NCBI GenBank assembly: GCA_913031435.1
Contig: CAJWFD010000015.1
Coordinates: 1 to 45,210, forward strand
Source of the DNA: an uncultured Cryomorphaceae bacterium
GTDB lineage: Bacteria > Bacteroidota > Bacteroidia > Flavobacteriales > Schleiferiaceae
DNA: 45,210 bases
Direction: 5' to 3'
In this document: positions 1 through 8,700 of the stretch, piece after piece
Layout of the letters: each line of letters opens with the position of its first letter
Numbering within the stretch: position 1 is the stretch's first letter
Translations under genes and position numbers: made by a program
The notes under the pieces: generated by a model
What the model was told of the DNA's origin: nothing
Databases searched by the model: none
What the model saw: the letters and a program-made list of their open reading frames with translations, nothing else

Positions 1-27
1 ATCATTTGAGATTTATTTGTCGATCTG

Positions 28-618
28 ATGAACATTTATAGTCTATATTTCGTTGAAAGAAAAAATGAAAAAATTATGATTGTAGTTATAGTCCAGGCTA
101 TAAGCTTGTATCTCTTACTAGATTTTGTCACTGGAGTTGTGCATTGGTGGATGGATCGTTATGGTAAAGAAGATATGCCTATTGTAGGTAAAGCCGTAAT
201 TGAGATTAATACTTGGCACCATGAAGACCCTAGAAAAATGATCACCAGATCTTATTGGTATTTATGTAAATCTGGTTGGGCAGGGGTGGCCCTGATTTGG
301 GTTGTCGTCTTTATAATAACCGGAACTATCTCTTGGCAATGGTGGTTCTTTGGATTGCTAGGTGCAAATGCAAATATTGTGCACCAATGGTCGCACAAGC
401 GTCCCGATGAAAAACCGGGTATAGTTACTTTACTTCAAAATATAAAAATATTACAGCGCCCAAGTGATCACGCTAAGCATCATACGCGCCCAGAGACGAA
501 TGCATATTGTACTTACTCACCATGGTTAAATCCCATGTTAGACAGAATTAATTTTTGGATTGGAATTGAAAAGTTTGTAGGTTTTTTCGGATTTCACACG
601 AATGATCGCCTAGCCTAG
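28..618 (+). CDS. CarF/PEDS1 (TMEM189/Kua)-family lipid desaturase
   Basis: A small membrane protein of the family that contains animal PEDS1/TMEM189 and Myxococcus CarF, which desaturate plasmanyl lipids to the vinyl-ether lipids called plasmalogens (family knowledge). Visible are hydrophobic segments near residues 17-35 and 85-112 and eight histidines in family-like positions: H39 (VVHWW), H64/H65 (TWHHEDP), H119 and H123 (VHQWSHK), and H148, H151, H152 (DHAKHH), followed by the conserved SPWLNP stretch. These would bind a di-iron centre. A second in-frame ATG at 76 (MIVVIVQA) could be the true start, because the first 16 residues are charged and not family-like. The gene ends at a strong shared terminator facing the next, opposite-strand gene. 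Family assignment is fairly secure. Substrate is inferred; a desaturase acting on another lipid is possible. Confidence 0.8.
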   Translation: MNIYSLYFVERKNEKIMIVVIVQAISLYLLLDFVTGVVHWWMDRYGKEDMPIVGKAVIEINTWHHEDPRKMITRSYWYLCKSGWAGVALIWVVVFIITGTISWQWWFFGLLGANANIVHQWSHKRPDEKPGIVTLLQNIKILQRPSDHAKHHTRPETNAYCTYSPWLNPMLDRINFWIGIEKFVGFFGFHTNDRLA

Positions 619-640
619 GTCTTCCGTTCTATTTAGATAA

Positions 641-670
641 AAAAAAGCGAGCCTTAGGCTCGCTTTTTTT
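641..670. terminator. Bidirectional rho-independent terminator
   Basis: An 8-bp perfect stem (AGCGAGCC, loop TTA, GGCTCGCT) is flanked by an A-run on the left and a T-run on the right. It can therefore terminate both the plus-strand desaturase gene and the minus-strand methyltransferase gene that converge here. The minus gene's stop codon lies only a few bases away. Confidence 0.9.
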
Positions 671-671
671 A

Positions 672-1478
672 TTATTTCATATCTATTTTTTGTGCCTTAA
701 TAGCATAAACAAGTGGGAAGAGGCCCTCTTTGCCTCTGATTTGATAACGTTGTGGCTCGGGTTGTGTAGACTCAAATAATTTGTATGGACTCCAATCGTG
801 TTCCGTAAAATAAACTAGAGATCTTTCGGGAACATCAACTATCGGTTTAATAAGATCACTGATGGTATGGTTCCACGTATGGTGTACCATCTTACGTGCA
901 AGTGGAGCGGCATAAGAGCCATCGCTTTCTTCGGTAATTACACCTCTATTAAAATAAGAGTAGACGATTTCTTTAAATTCCGAATCTAGAATCCATAGTA
1001 CAGGATGAAAATCCACTAATATTAATTCTCCACCGGGTTTTAGATACGAAAAAGCCGCATCCATCCAAGCACTAACATCTGGGTGCCAACCTACGACGCC
1101 ATATGAAGCAAAGACTAGATCAAATGAACCAAGCATTTCTTGGATAGGCTCCAACACATCGCGTTGAACAAATGTGGCAGGAACGCCGCAGTCATTCGCT
1201 AATATTCGGGCTTGTTTTACGGCTTCGGCACTGAAATCTAAACCTACAATTTCATTTGCACCTAGCGTATGTAAGCTGATGGTATCTTGTCCAAAATGGC
1301 ACTGCAAATGAAGAACGCGCTTACCCGATAGGTTGGGTAAGACGTCGAGTTCTATCGAATTCAAAGACATTTGGTGCCCTTTGAACGCTTCGTTTTGATA
1401 GAAGTCACTCTCGGGATGTAAACTAGCCCAATGGTCCCATAAAGCTTGGTTGGCCGTTCTGTAATCATGAATACCCAT
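672..1478 (-). CDS. Class I SAM-dependent methyltransferase
   Basis: A 268-residue Rossmann-fold methyltransferase. Motif I is VLHLQCHFGQ at residues 55-64, the acidic residue that would contact the SAM ribose is D81 (GLDFS), and a further acidic position is D107 (QRDVLE). The region FDLVFASYGVVGW (about residues 118-130) matches motif IV, and YLKPGGELILVDFHP is the typical post-motif strand. The substrate cannot be told from sequence. The gene lies 4 nt after a secreted carboxypeptidase-regulatory-like gene on the same strand, so the two are probably cotranscribed, although no functional link is obvious. Length is normal for small-molecule methyltransferases. It ends at the shared terminator. 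Confidence 0.85.
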   Translation of the reverse strand: MGIHDYRTANQALWDHWASLHPESDFYQNEAFKGHQMSLNSIELDVLPNLSGKRVLHLQCHFGQDTISLHTLGANEIVGLDFSAEAVKQARILANDCGVPATFVQRDVLEPIQEMLGSFDLVFASYGVVGWHPDVSAWMDAAFSYLKPGGELILVDFHPVLWILDSEFKEIVYSYFNRGVITEESDGSYAAPLARKMVHHTWNHTISDLIKPIVDVPERSLVYFTEHDWSPYKLFESTQPEPQRYQIRGKEGLFPLVYAIKAQKIDMK

Positions 1479-1482
1479 AGGG

Positions 1483-2247
1483 TTACCTGTTTAATTTCTC
1501 CTCAGCATCTTGTTGCTCTCTTTCCCTTTCATAAAGAGCATAACAGTCTAAAAGCGATACTAAAAACTGATAGTCGTTAAAGGTTTTTATTTCGGTGTCA
1601 GAATATTTACAGTAAAACATAAACGCTTGCATTTCCTCTTTTGGGATACCCGTTAATTGTTCTAACACAACTCTATTATTGCCTTCTTCTAGCTTTCTTC
1701 TATAGTAATCTTCCTTTTGTAGTTTCCTTAGTGCAGCTAGTTGCTTGGGTCTTTTTCCAAAGCTATAGTACAAGAGATCCAATGGATTAGCTAGGGTAGG
1801 AGCCACAATTTTAGAGGTTCTAATATCTTTTGTAGCAGGAACTAATGGCATGCGTTGTGGCATAGTCCTGGGGTTATTGGAGGTTATGGCATAGATGCTA
1901 ACTTCATCTAACAAGAAATTTCTTGGAACGAGCTTAACAAGTAATTCATTGCCTCGATTTTTCATGGTGTTAGAGTCAATAGCTAGGTAATAAAATTGAT
2001 AACCAACATTAGAAAATATAAGCGTATCACCCTGTGCAACAGAAAGTTCAAAGTAGCCTATTCCATTTGTAATGGTTCCAGCGAAGGTCTTACTATTCAC
2101 TACATAGGAATTAGGTATCGTAAAAGACGAGTCTGAGTCGACAACAGTCCCTTTCAATATGTAACTTTGAGCTGTACTTTGTTCACTTGCTAATACACTT
2201 AGCATGAGAAATACAAAGCGCACTAATTTTTTAATACTATAGTTCAT
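1483..2247 (-). CDS. Secreted protein with carboxypeptidase-regulatory-like domain
   Basis: The likely start is the ATG at 2247, giving 254 residues beginning MNYSIKKLVRFVFLML, a good signal peptide with a cleavage region near STAQS. An upstream extension of the frame would run into the divergent ettA coding sequence and destroy the signal peptide. After the signal comes a beta-rich segment (residues about 28-110: ILKGTVVDSDS, NGIGYFEL, GDTLIFSNVGY), the pattern of the CarboxypepD_reg-like (beta-sandwich) domain common in Bacteroidota surface proteins. The C-terminal half is charged and helical (LRKLQKEDYYRRKLEE) with no domain I recognise. Role unknown; location is probably periplasm or outer membrane. 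It precedes the methyltransferase gene by 4 nt. Its start codon overlaps that of ettA on the other strand. Confidence 0.7.
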   Translation of the reverse strand: MNYSIKKLVRFVFLMLSVLASEQSTAQSYILKGTVVDSDSSFTIPNSYVVNSKTFAGTITNGIGYFELSVAQGDTLIFSNVGYQFYYLAIDSNTMKNRGNELLVKLVPRNFLLDEVSIYAITSNNPRTMPQRMPLVPATKDIRTSKIVAPTLANPLDLLYYSFGKRPKQLAALRKLQKEDYYRRKLEEGNNRVVLEQLTGIPKEEMQAFMFYCKYSDTEIKTFNDYQFLVSLLDCYALYEREREQQDAEEKLNR

Positions 2248-3937
2248 GTCAGACGACGGTAAAAAAGTCATTTTCTCCATGTCCCGTGTAAGCAAGGTTT
2301 TGCCACACAATAACAAGGCTATTCTAAAAGACATTTATTTGTCTTTCTTCTATGGAGCCAAAATAGGAATACTAGGGTTAAATGGATCAGGTAAATCAAC
2401 GCTTTTAAAAATTATTGCTGGAGTAGAAAAGAACTATCAAGGTGATGTAGTGTTTTCTGCGGGTTATAATGTTGGATACCTTGAGCAAGAACCGCAACTT
2501 GAAGCGGGTAAAACGGTATTAGATATTGTTAAAGAAGGTGCTGCTGAAACGGTAGCTGTTTTAGATGAATACAATAAAATAAACGATCTGTTTGGTTTGC
2601 CGGAAGTCTATGAAAATCCAGAGAAGATGGATGAGCTCATGGCCCGACAGTCTGAACTTCAGGATAAAATTGACGCCACGAATGCATGGGAGCTAGATAC
2701 CATGCTAAATAGAGCAATGGATGCCCTTAATTGTCCACCACCAGATCAACTGGTTGACCAACTTTCTGGTGGTGAAGCCCGTCGTGTAGCCTTATGTCGT
2801 TTGTTGATCCAACAGCCAGAAGTACTTCTCCTGGATGAACCTACTAACCACCTTGATGCAGAGAGTATTCTATGGTTAGAGCAGCATTTACAGCAATACA
2901 AGGGTACGGTGATCGCGGTTACGCATGACCGTTACTTTTTAGATAATGTGGCAGGATGGATTCTTGAATTGGACAGAGGAGAAGGGATTCCATGGAAAGG
3001 AAACTACAGCTCTTGGTTAGATCAAAAGACAGATCGCATGGCGAAAGAAGAGAAGCAAGCTTCTAAGCGTCGTAAAACGCTCGAACGAGAGTTAGAATGG
3101 GTGCGTATGAATCCCAAAGGACGCCAGACGAAAAGTAAAGCCCGACTCAGTAACTATGAGAACCTATTAGGTCAGGAGCAGAAAGAAAAGGAAAGTAGTC
3201 TGGAGATATTTATACCTGCAGGTCCTAGATTAGGTACTAACGTTATTGAAGCGATAGGAGTTAAGAAGGGATTTGGAGAGAAACTGCTCTACGACAATCT
3301 GAACTTCAAGCTTCCACCCGCAGGTATTGTGGGAATAATTGGACCGAATGGTGCAGGTAAAACCACTATTTTTAAAATGATTATGGACCAGTTATCTCCG
3401 GATGCAGGTTCTTTTAACGTAGGTGATTCGGTAAAACTGTCTTATATCGATCAAAGTCATGACAAAATGGATCCTGAAAAAACCATTTTCGAGGTGATTG
3501 GTGATGGTACGGAAGAGGTAATGCTTGGAGGACAGCGATCTAATGCAAGAGCTTATTTAAGTCGTTTTAACTTCGCTGGAGGTGACCAGAGCAAAAAAGT
3601 AGGTGTTCTTTCCGGTGGTGAACGTAACCGTCTGCACCTGGCTATGGCCTTGAAAGAAGGCGGTAATGTATTACTTCTGGATGAACCAACTAATGATCTT
3701 GATATTAACACCTTAAGAGCCTTGGAAGAAGCTTTAGAAAACTTCGCTGGATGTGCGGTTATCATTTCGCATGACAGGTGGTTCCTGGATCGTGTATGTA
3801 CCCATATCCTTGCGTTTGAAGGCGATTCTGAAGTGTATTCCTTTGAGGGGTCATTTTCTGAATATGAAGAAAACAAGCTTAAACGATTGGGACGTTCTGA
3901 ACCTAAGAGATTCAAGTACAAGAAGTTATTGAAGTAA
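2246..3937 (+). CDS. ettA: Energy-dependent translational throttle protein EttA (ABC-F ATPase)
   Basis: A cytosolic ABC-F protein with two nucleotide-binding domains and no membrane segments. It acts on the ribosome E site and couples initiation to the ATP/ADP ratio (family knowledge). Domain 1 has Walker A GLNGSGKS (residues 44-51), signature LSGGEARRVAL and Walker B LLLDEPTNHLDAE. A basic linker follows (KEEKQASKRRKTLEREL). Domain 2 has GPNGAGKTT, LSGGERNRLHLA and LLLDEPTNDLD. The opening residues MSDDGKKVIFSM resemble the usual EttA N-terminus of Bacteroidota, which supports the start at 2246. That ATG shares two bases with the start of the minus-strand neighbour. Length 563 is typical of EttA rather than Uup or YheS. 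No promoter could be separated from the neighbouring gene. Confidence 0.93.
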   Translation: MSDDGKKVIFSMSRVSKVLPHNNKAILKDIYLSFFYGAKIGILGLNGSGKSTLLKIIAGVEKNYQGDVVFSAGYNVGYLEQEPQLEAGKTVLDIVKEGAAETVAVLDEYNKINDLFGLPEVYENPEKMDELMARQSELQDKIDATNAWELDTMLNRAMDALNCPPPDQLVDQLSGGEARRVALCRLLIQQPEVLLLDEPTNHLDAESILWLEQHLQQYKGTVIAVTHDRYFLDNVAGWILELDRGEGIPWKGNYSSWLDQKTDRMAKEEKQASKRRKTLERELEWVRMNPKGRQTKSKARLSNYENLLGQEQKEKESSLEIFIPAGPRLGTNVIEAIGVKKGFGEKLLYDNLNFKLPPAGIVGIIGPNGAGKTTIFKMIMDQLSPDAGSFNVGDSVKLSYIDQSHDKMDPEKTIFEVIGDGTEEVMLGGQRSNARAYLSRFNFAGGDQSKKVGVLSGGERNRLHLAMALKEGGNVLLLDEPTNDLDINTLRALEEALENFAGCAVIISHDRWFLDRVCTHILAFEGDSEVYSFEGSFSEYEENKLKRLGRSEPKRFKYKKLLK

Positions 3938-4039
3938 TAGACAGTATTAAGATTAATATTAAGAACATCTCAGAGTCTGCAAACTCCTTTTGGGCTTCTG
4001 TGTTATATTTAGGGGAACCAATTTTATCACATAGTATTT

Positions 4040-5191
4040 ATGAGAATTAATTTAAGCGACGAGCGTCAAGAAGTACTGGAGATGGTACGTGAATCTGCGC
4101 GCGATTTCGCAGAATCCAGAATTAGACCAAACGTAATGGAGTGGGACGAGAGTCAGCATTTCCCCATTGAACTTTTTAAAGAAATGGGCCAATTAGGATT
4201 TATGGGTGTTCTAGTTCCGCAGGAATATGGTGGTACTGGTCTTGGCTATCAAGAATATATTACCATTATCGATGAGATTTCTCAGGTTTGTGGATCAATA
4301 GGTCTTTCTGTTGCAGCACACAACAGTCTTTGTACAGGCCATATTCTACAGTTTGGCAACGAAGAACAGAAGAAGAAGTGGTTGCCTAAGCTAGCTACCG
4401 CTGAATGGATTGGCTCTTGGGGCCTTACAGAGACTGGGACTGGTTCTGATGCAGGTGGAATGGACACTACTGCAATTTTGGATGGGGATCATTATGTGTT
4501 AAATGGCTCAAAAAACTGGATTACACATGCGATCTCTTCTTCTATATCGGTGGTGATCGCTAGGACAGGGGAAAAGGGTGACTCTAGAGGAGTAACAGCA
4601 TTTGTTGTAGAGAAAGGCACACCTGGATTTACAGCGGGAAAGAAGGAAAATAAACTAGGCATGCGTGCTTCTGAAACAGCATGCTTATTTTTTGATAATT
4701 GCCGTGTACCGAAAGAAAACGTTTTAGGTAACGTAGGAGAGGGCTTTATTCAATCAATGAAAATATTGGATGGTGGTCGTATTTCAATCGCGGCCTTAAG
4801 TCTTGGGATTGCCAGAGGAGCAATGCTTGCAGCAATTCAGTATGCAGATGAGCGCGAACAGTTCGGTAAGAAAATCAGGTCCTTTCAGGGCGTTAGTTTT
4901 AAGTTAGCTGAAATGTCCATGAAGGTTTATGGTGCAGAGTTAATGACGCGGCATGCGGCTGCACTTAAAGAGGAAGGGAAACCTATGACTCAGGAAAGTG
5001 CAATGTGTAAGCTCTATGCTTCTGAAATATCCACTGAGGTTGCGAATGAGGCAGTTCAAGTTTACGGTGGCTATGGATATACTAAGGATTATCCTGTGGA
5101 AAAATTCTATCGCGATTGTAAATTGTGTACAATAGGAGAGGGTACTTCTGAGATACAAAAAGTTGTGATTTCAAGGAATTTGTATAAATAA
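4040..5191 (+). CDS. Acyl-CoA dehydrogenase (short/medium chain type)
   Basis: An FAD enzyme that oxidises acyl-CoA to trans-2-enoyl-CoA in fatty-acid or branched-chain amino-acid breakdown, passing electrons to ETF. The 383 residues match the usual length. Signatures are GSWGLTETGTGSDAGGM (FAD and substrate loop, about residues 129-147), the central beta domain, and the C-terminal helical domain with YADEREQFGKKI, QVYGGYGYTKDYPVEKFYRD and IGEGTSEIQ. Glu367 in that last motif is at the catalytic-base position of short- and medium-chain enzymes. Chain-length preference is not readable; butyryl-CoA dehydrogenase-like is a fair guess. A 102-nt gap separates it from ettA. It converges on the tiny DUF2256-like gene with a 2-nt gap and no visible terminator. 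Confidence 0.92.
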   Translation: MRINLSDERQEVLEMVRESARDFAESRIRPNVMEWDESQHFPIELFKEMGQLGFMGVLVPQEYGGTGLGYQEYITIIDEISQVCGSIGLSVAAHNSLCTGHILQFGNEEQKKKWLPKLATAEWIGSWGLTETGTGSDAGGMDTTAILDGDHYVLNGSKNWITHAISSSISVVIARTGEKGDSRGVTAFVVEKGTPGFTAGKKENKLGMRASETACLFFDNCRVPKENVLGNVGEGFIQSMKILDGGRISIAALSLGIARGAMLAAIQYADEREQFGKKIRSFQGVSFKLAEMSMKVYGAELMTRHAAALKEEGKPMTQESAMCKLYASEISTEVANEAVQVYGGYGYTKDYPVEKFYRDCKLCTIGEGTSEIQKVVISRNLYK

Positions 5192-5193
5192 AT

Positions 5194-5328
5194 TTAAGAT
5201 CTATTACCGCTGCATCTTTTGCTGCAGTACTTGACATTTTCCCAGTTTTTCTCCCATTTTTTGCGCCATGTGAACGGTCTTCCGCACGTGGCGCAAACTT
5301 TTTGTGGTAAATGGGGTTTGATATGCAT
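5194..5328 (-). CDS. DUF2256-type small zinc-ribbon protein (44 aa)
   Basis: A 44-residue minus-strand gene, below the length limit of most ORF listings. It starts [10 protein letters not shown] and shows [18 protein letters not shown] followed by NVKYCSKRC. This is the arrangement of DUF2256: a CxxC pair (C12, C15), a Trp/Lys-rich loop, and a second pair (C35, C39), which would bind one zinc ion. The function of the family is unknown. It is divergent from the TIGR03643-like gene with only 22 nt between start codons, and these families often sit next to cryptochrome/photolyase genes (recalled, not checked). Its stop lies 2 nt from the stop of the convergent acyl-CoA dehydrogenase gene. The match covers essentially the whole protein, so I am confident it is real despite its size. 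Confidence 0.88.
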   Translation of the reverse strand: MHIKPHLPQKVCATCGRPFTWRKKWEKNWENVKYCSKRCSGNRS

Positions 5329-5350
5329 ATGCAATAAACAAAGTTTAATC

Positions 5351-5644
5351 ATGAAAGGTTCCGCAATAGCGAAAAAATTGACGGTAAGGGAGATTGATCG
5401 AATTATCGAGATGGCATGGGAAGATCGTACGCCATTTGATGCTATTACTATTCAGTTTGGTATTTCAGAAGCGGAGACAATTGCACTTATGCGCTACGAA
5501 ATGAAGAGCAGTTCTTGGCGAATGTGGAGGGCAAGAGTACAGGGTAGATCCACAAAGCATAGAGCACTTCGTAGCTTTGAAGTAGGTCGCCACAAGTGTT
5601 CGAGACAAAGGCAAATCACTTTTAACAACATTTCAAAGCGGTAA
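5351..5644 (+). CDS. TIGR03643-like conserved small protein
   Basis: A 97-residue protein of unknown function. The start chosen is the ATG at 5351 ([16 protein letters not shown]); the longer upstream frame is antisense to the DUF2256-like gene and not family-like. The core [35 protein letters not shown] and [18 protein letters not shown] is rich in Trp, Met and Arg and matches the family I know as TIGR03643. The first part looks like a helix-turn-helix ([20 protein letters not shown]), and the tail is strongly basic, so nucleic-acid binding is conceivable (inference). It is divergently paired with DUF2256, as in other genomes by memory. The last 20 residues extend past the usual family end. 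Confidence 0.75.
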   Translation: MKGSAIAKKLTVREIDRIIEMAWEDRTPFDAITIQFGISEAETIALMRYEMKSSSWRMWRARVQGRSTKHRALRSFEVGRHKCSRQRQITFNNISKR

Positions 5645-5768
5645 TGTAAAACGTTAAACAATTAGTAAACAGAATATTAAGTCGTTTACTCATTGTTTGA
5701 AAGGCATGTGCGTTAAGCCCTCTAACAATCAAAATAATACCTTATTTTCGATGTTCAAGTACAGAGAT

Positions 5769-8700
5769 ATGAATTTGAAGAGACTATACATTGTCATTGC
5801 CCTTGCATTATTTAGTGTTCAGGGATCCGCCACCCACCTTTTGGGGGGAGAAATCATTTGGAAATGTAAGCCGAACGGTAAATATCAATTTTCCCTTGTG
5901 CTCTACCGTGATTGTGGTGGAATAGCTCTAGGGACGGGTACCCAGACCATTGCAAATAGTGCTGGTGTCGCCATTTCAGCTGCTTACGTGAGTACGACCG
6001 ATGTAGTGCCGGCCTGTTACACTGGTACTACAACCTGCGCTGGAGCTGTCGGAGGAACCGGAAAAATGCAGAAATATCTGTATAGATCTGGTGATATTAC
6101 TATAACAGGAGTACCTCCAGTAGGAGGATGGAATTTTACTTGGAACAGCTGTTGTCGTCCAGGTTCAATCTCAAATACAAACACCGGTGGCTATTTACTT
6201 CGTGCTGTTATGTATCCTTACACTCCGCCTGGAGCAACTGGACCACTTTCAGCAGGAACTTCGGCTAACCCTACTTGTTTTGATAGTTCGCCTAACTTTT
6301 TAGAAGATCCACAAGTTATCTCGTGTACGAACGTAGATGTTGTATATAACAACTTGGGATACGATCCGGATTTAGATTCACTATACTATGTTTGGGCTGC
6401 ACCCTTAGCTGGGACTTCATGGCCTGGAACGGCAGTGACATGGAATACAGGATACACAACCTCATCTCCTTTACCTAGTGGCACGGGGAGTACAGGAGCT
6501 ACCATAGATGCAACAACAGGTGAAGTGAATTTTAAATCAGCTCTTGCTGGTTCATGGGCTACTTGTGTGAAAATTGAAGAGTGGAGATGTGGCCAAAAAA
6601 TTGGCGAGATTTTCAGAGATATACCTATAGTTACATTGGGGTGTCCGGCTGGTACAGGCCTTTGTGCTTCTGCCTTTGTAGATGAGGCCCCAAGTTTAGA
6701 TATTACTCCAGATCCAAACTTAACTAACCCAACGATACTTGTACCGGTAACGAATACGGCCGGTGACACCCTTTATCTGTACACTGAAGTTTATCCAGGT
6801 GACACCGTAAGATTTGATATTTCGTCATCAGATCCTTACCCAAACCCAAACTGTTCTTCACAAAATATTAATTTTAGTGCATCCGGTGGTAACCTTAGTT
6901 CTGCTGCGAATTATGGCAATGCCAACGCTTGTTTGTTTAACCCTCCTTGTGCTACAATAACTTCAGGAAATGTTGGAGGTGTATTTACGTATCCAGGTAT
7001 TAACCAAGTAGAGTTTAATTGGTATGTTGACTGTAGTCACTTGTTTTATCAAGAATATCAGTGTGGGACCCTCAAGTCTGAGTATTCGTATTACATACGT
7101 ATGCAGGATGACCAGTGTCCTCTAAATAGAATTGCTTATCAGAAAATCGTAGTTAGGGTAAAGAATTACATGCCTAGATTACCGGATGTCAGTGACGCTT
7201 GTGTTAGTCTAGATGCTTCAGGAGTGTCATTTGATTGGGTGGCTAGCGCTGACACTGGGTTTAACTTCGATTATTATATTATTAATCATATAGATACGCT
7301 TGGTGCAACCACTATTGTGGATACAATTTTCGATTGGAGCACTCAGACGTATACACACGCAGGTGCTGATCCTAATGCTGTAAACGGATACACTATTCAA
7401 GTTGGTGGTGGATGTGGATTACTAACGGTACCCACAGATACTTTACAAAACATAAGAATGGGATTACAAGCATTCCCGCCACCACCGAACAGCTCAATAG
7501 CGGTATTGAATTGGAATCCATGGTTAAAGGGAGACACAGTGACTACCTACGATGTTTGGGTTGAGGCACCTCAGAATTCTGGTCAATGGACTCAACTAGG
7601 TTCTACAGTTGATTTTAGTTGGACAGATACAGTAGCGTTTTGTGGTTCTTGGCTGAACTATCAGGTCCGTTACAATATTTCTTGTGAAAGCTCAAAGGAT
7701 AGTGGTTATTTCTCAGATAAAACGGCACCTTCAGCTGTTGTCTTTGATTCAGTTACAGTAGCTGGTGGTAATTTGGGAGGTATGTCTTGGGCAGCATCGA
7801 AGGACAGTGATGTGGTTTATTATGTCATATATAGAGAAGACAACTCTGGATTCTTAGTTCCTATAGATTCCATTTCAGCGGCAAACTATGCTACATCCAT
7901 GCCGTACATATATGGCGTATCAAATGCTGCGAATCAAAAAGAAACTTATGTAGTTACTGCAGTAGATAGCTGTGGAAACCAAAGTTCAGTCGGGAATACA
8001 ATACCGTCTAGTACCATATATATGCAACTCGGTGTGGACCCATGTGATGGATATGCTCGATTGCGTTGGAATACTTATTCAGAATGGTCTAAGAGTCAGG
8101 TCGCAGAATATAACTTATACGCAGACATTACTGACCCTATAGGTGGAACCATCACAGGTGTACTTCTAAAGGGTGGTAATCTAGATACTACTTTCAACCA
8201 CTATGGTATCATTAACGGATATTCTTATTGTTATTATGTGCAAGCAGTAGATACAACAGGTACGAGAACGAGTACTTCTAATAAGGAATGTAATAGTTCA
8301 GCTGTAGTTCAGGGATCTAAAGTATTATATCTAGGGCGCGCCACTGTGAACTCTCAAAACGGAGTTGACATGTATGCTTATATAGATAGAGACGCAGATG
8401 TTATTGACTACCAAGTTCAACGTGCTGATGATGAAATTGGTCCTTATTTGACCATAGGAAATGTAGCTAAACCTACACTAGGTCCATGGGAAGTTAAATT
8501 TGTTGATTACACTGCTGATCCTATGGGTCGTAGGTATTACTATAGAATTGCCTCCAGAGATTCATGTGGAGCACTGGATACCATTTCCAATCTAGGTACG
8601 AATATCCTATTAAACGTAGAAGCTATTGGAAACCTTACTTGTAATATAACATGGTCGCCTTATCGTGACTTTGACGCTGGGGTAGATGAATACGAAATCT

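Noticed and set aside
3553-3921. 122-residue minus-strand frame inside ettA
   Set aside because: It lies wholly within the second nucleotide-binding domain, has Ser/Arg-rich low-complexity sequence and no family features; it is a shadow frame.
3988-4011. TTTTG plus TATATTTA before the acyl-CoA dehydrogenase as a promoter
   Set aside because: The -7 has a mismatch and the spacer is about 11 nt, well short of the expected 17-23.
6386-6769. 127-residue minus-strand frame inside the T9SS cargo gene
   Set aside because: Pro/Val/Gly-rich translation that mirrors the repetitive plus-strand sequence; no independent support.
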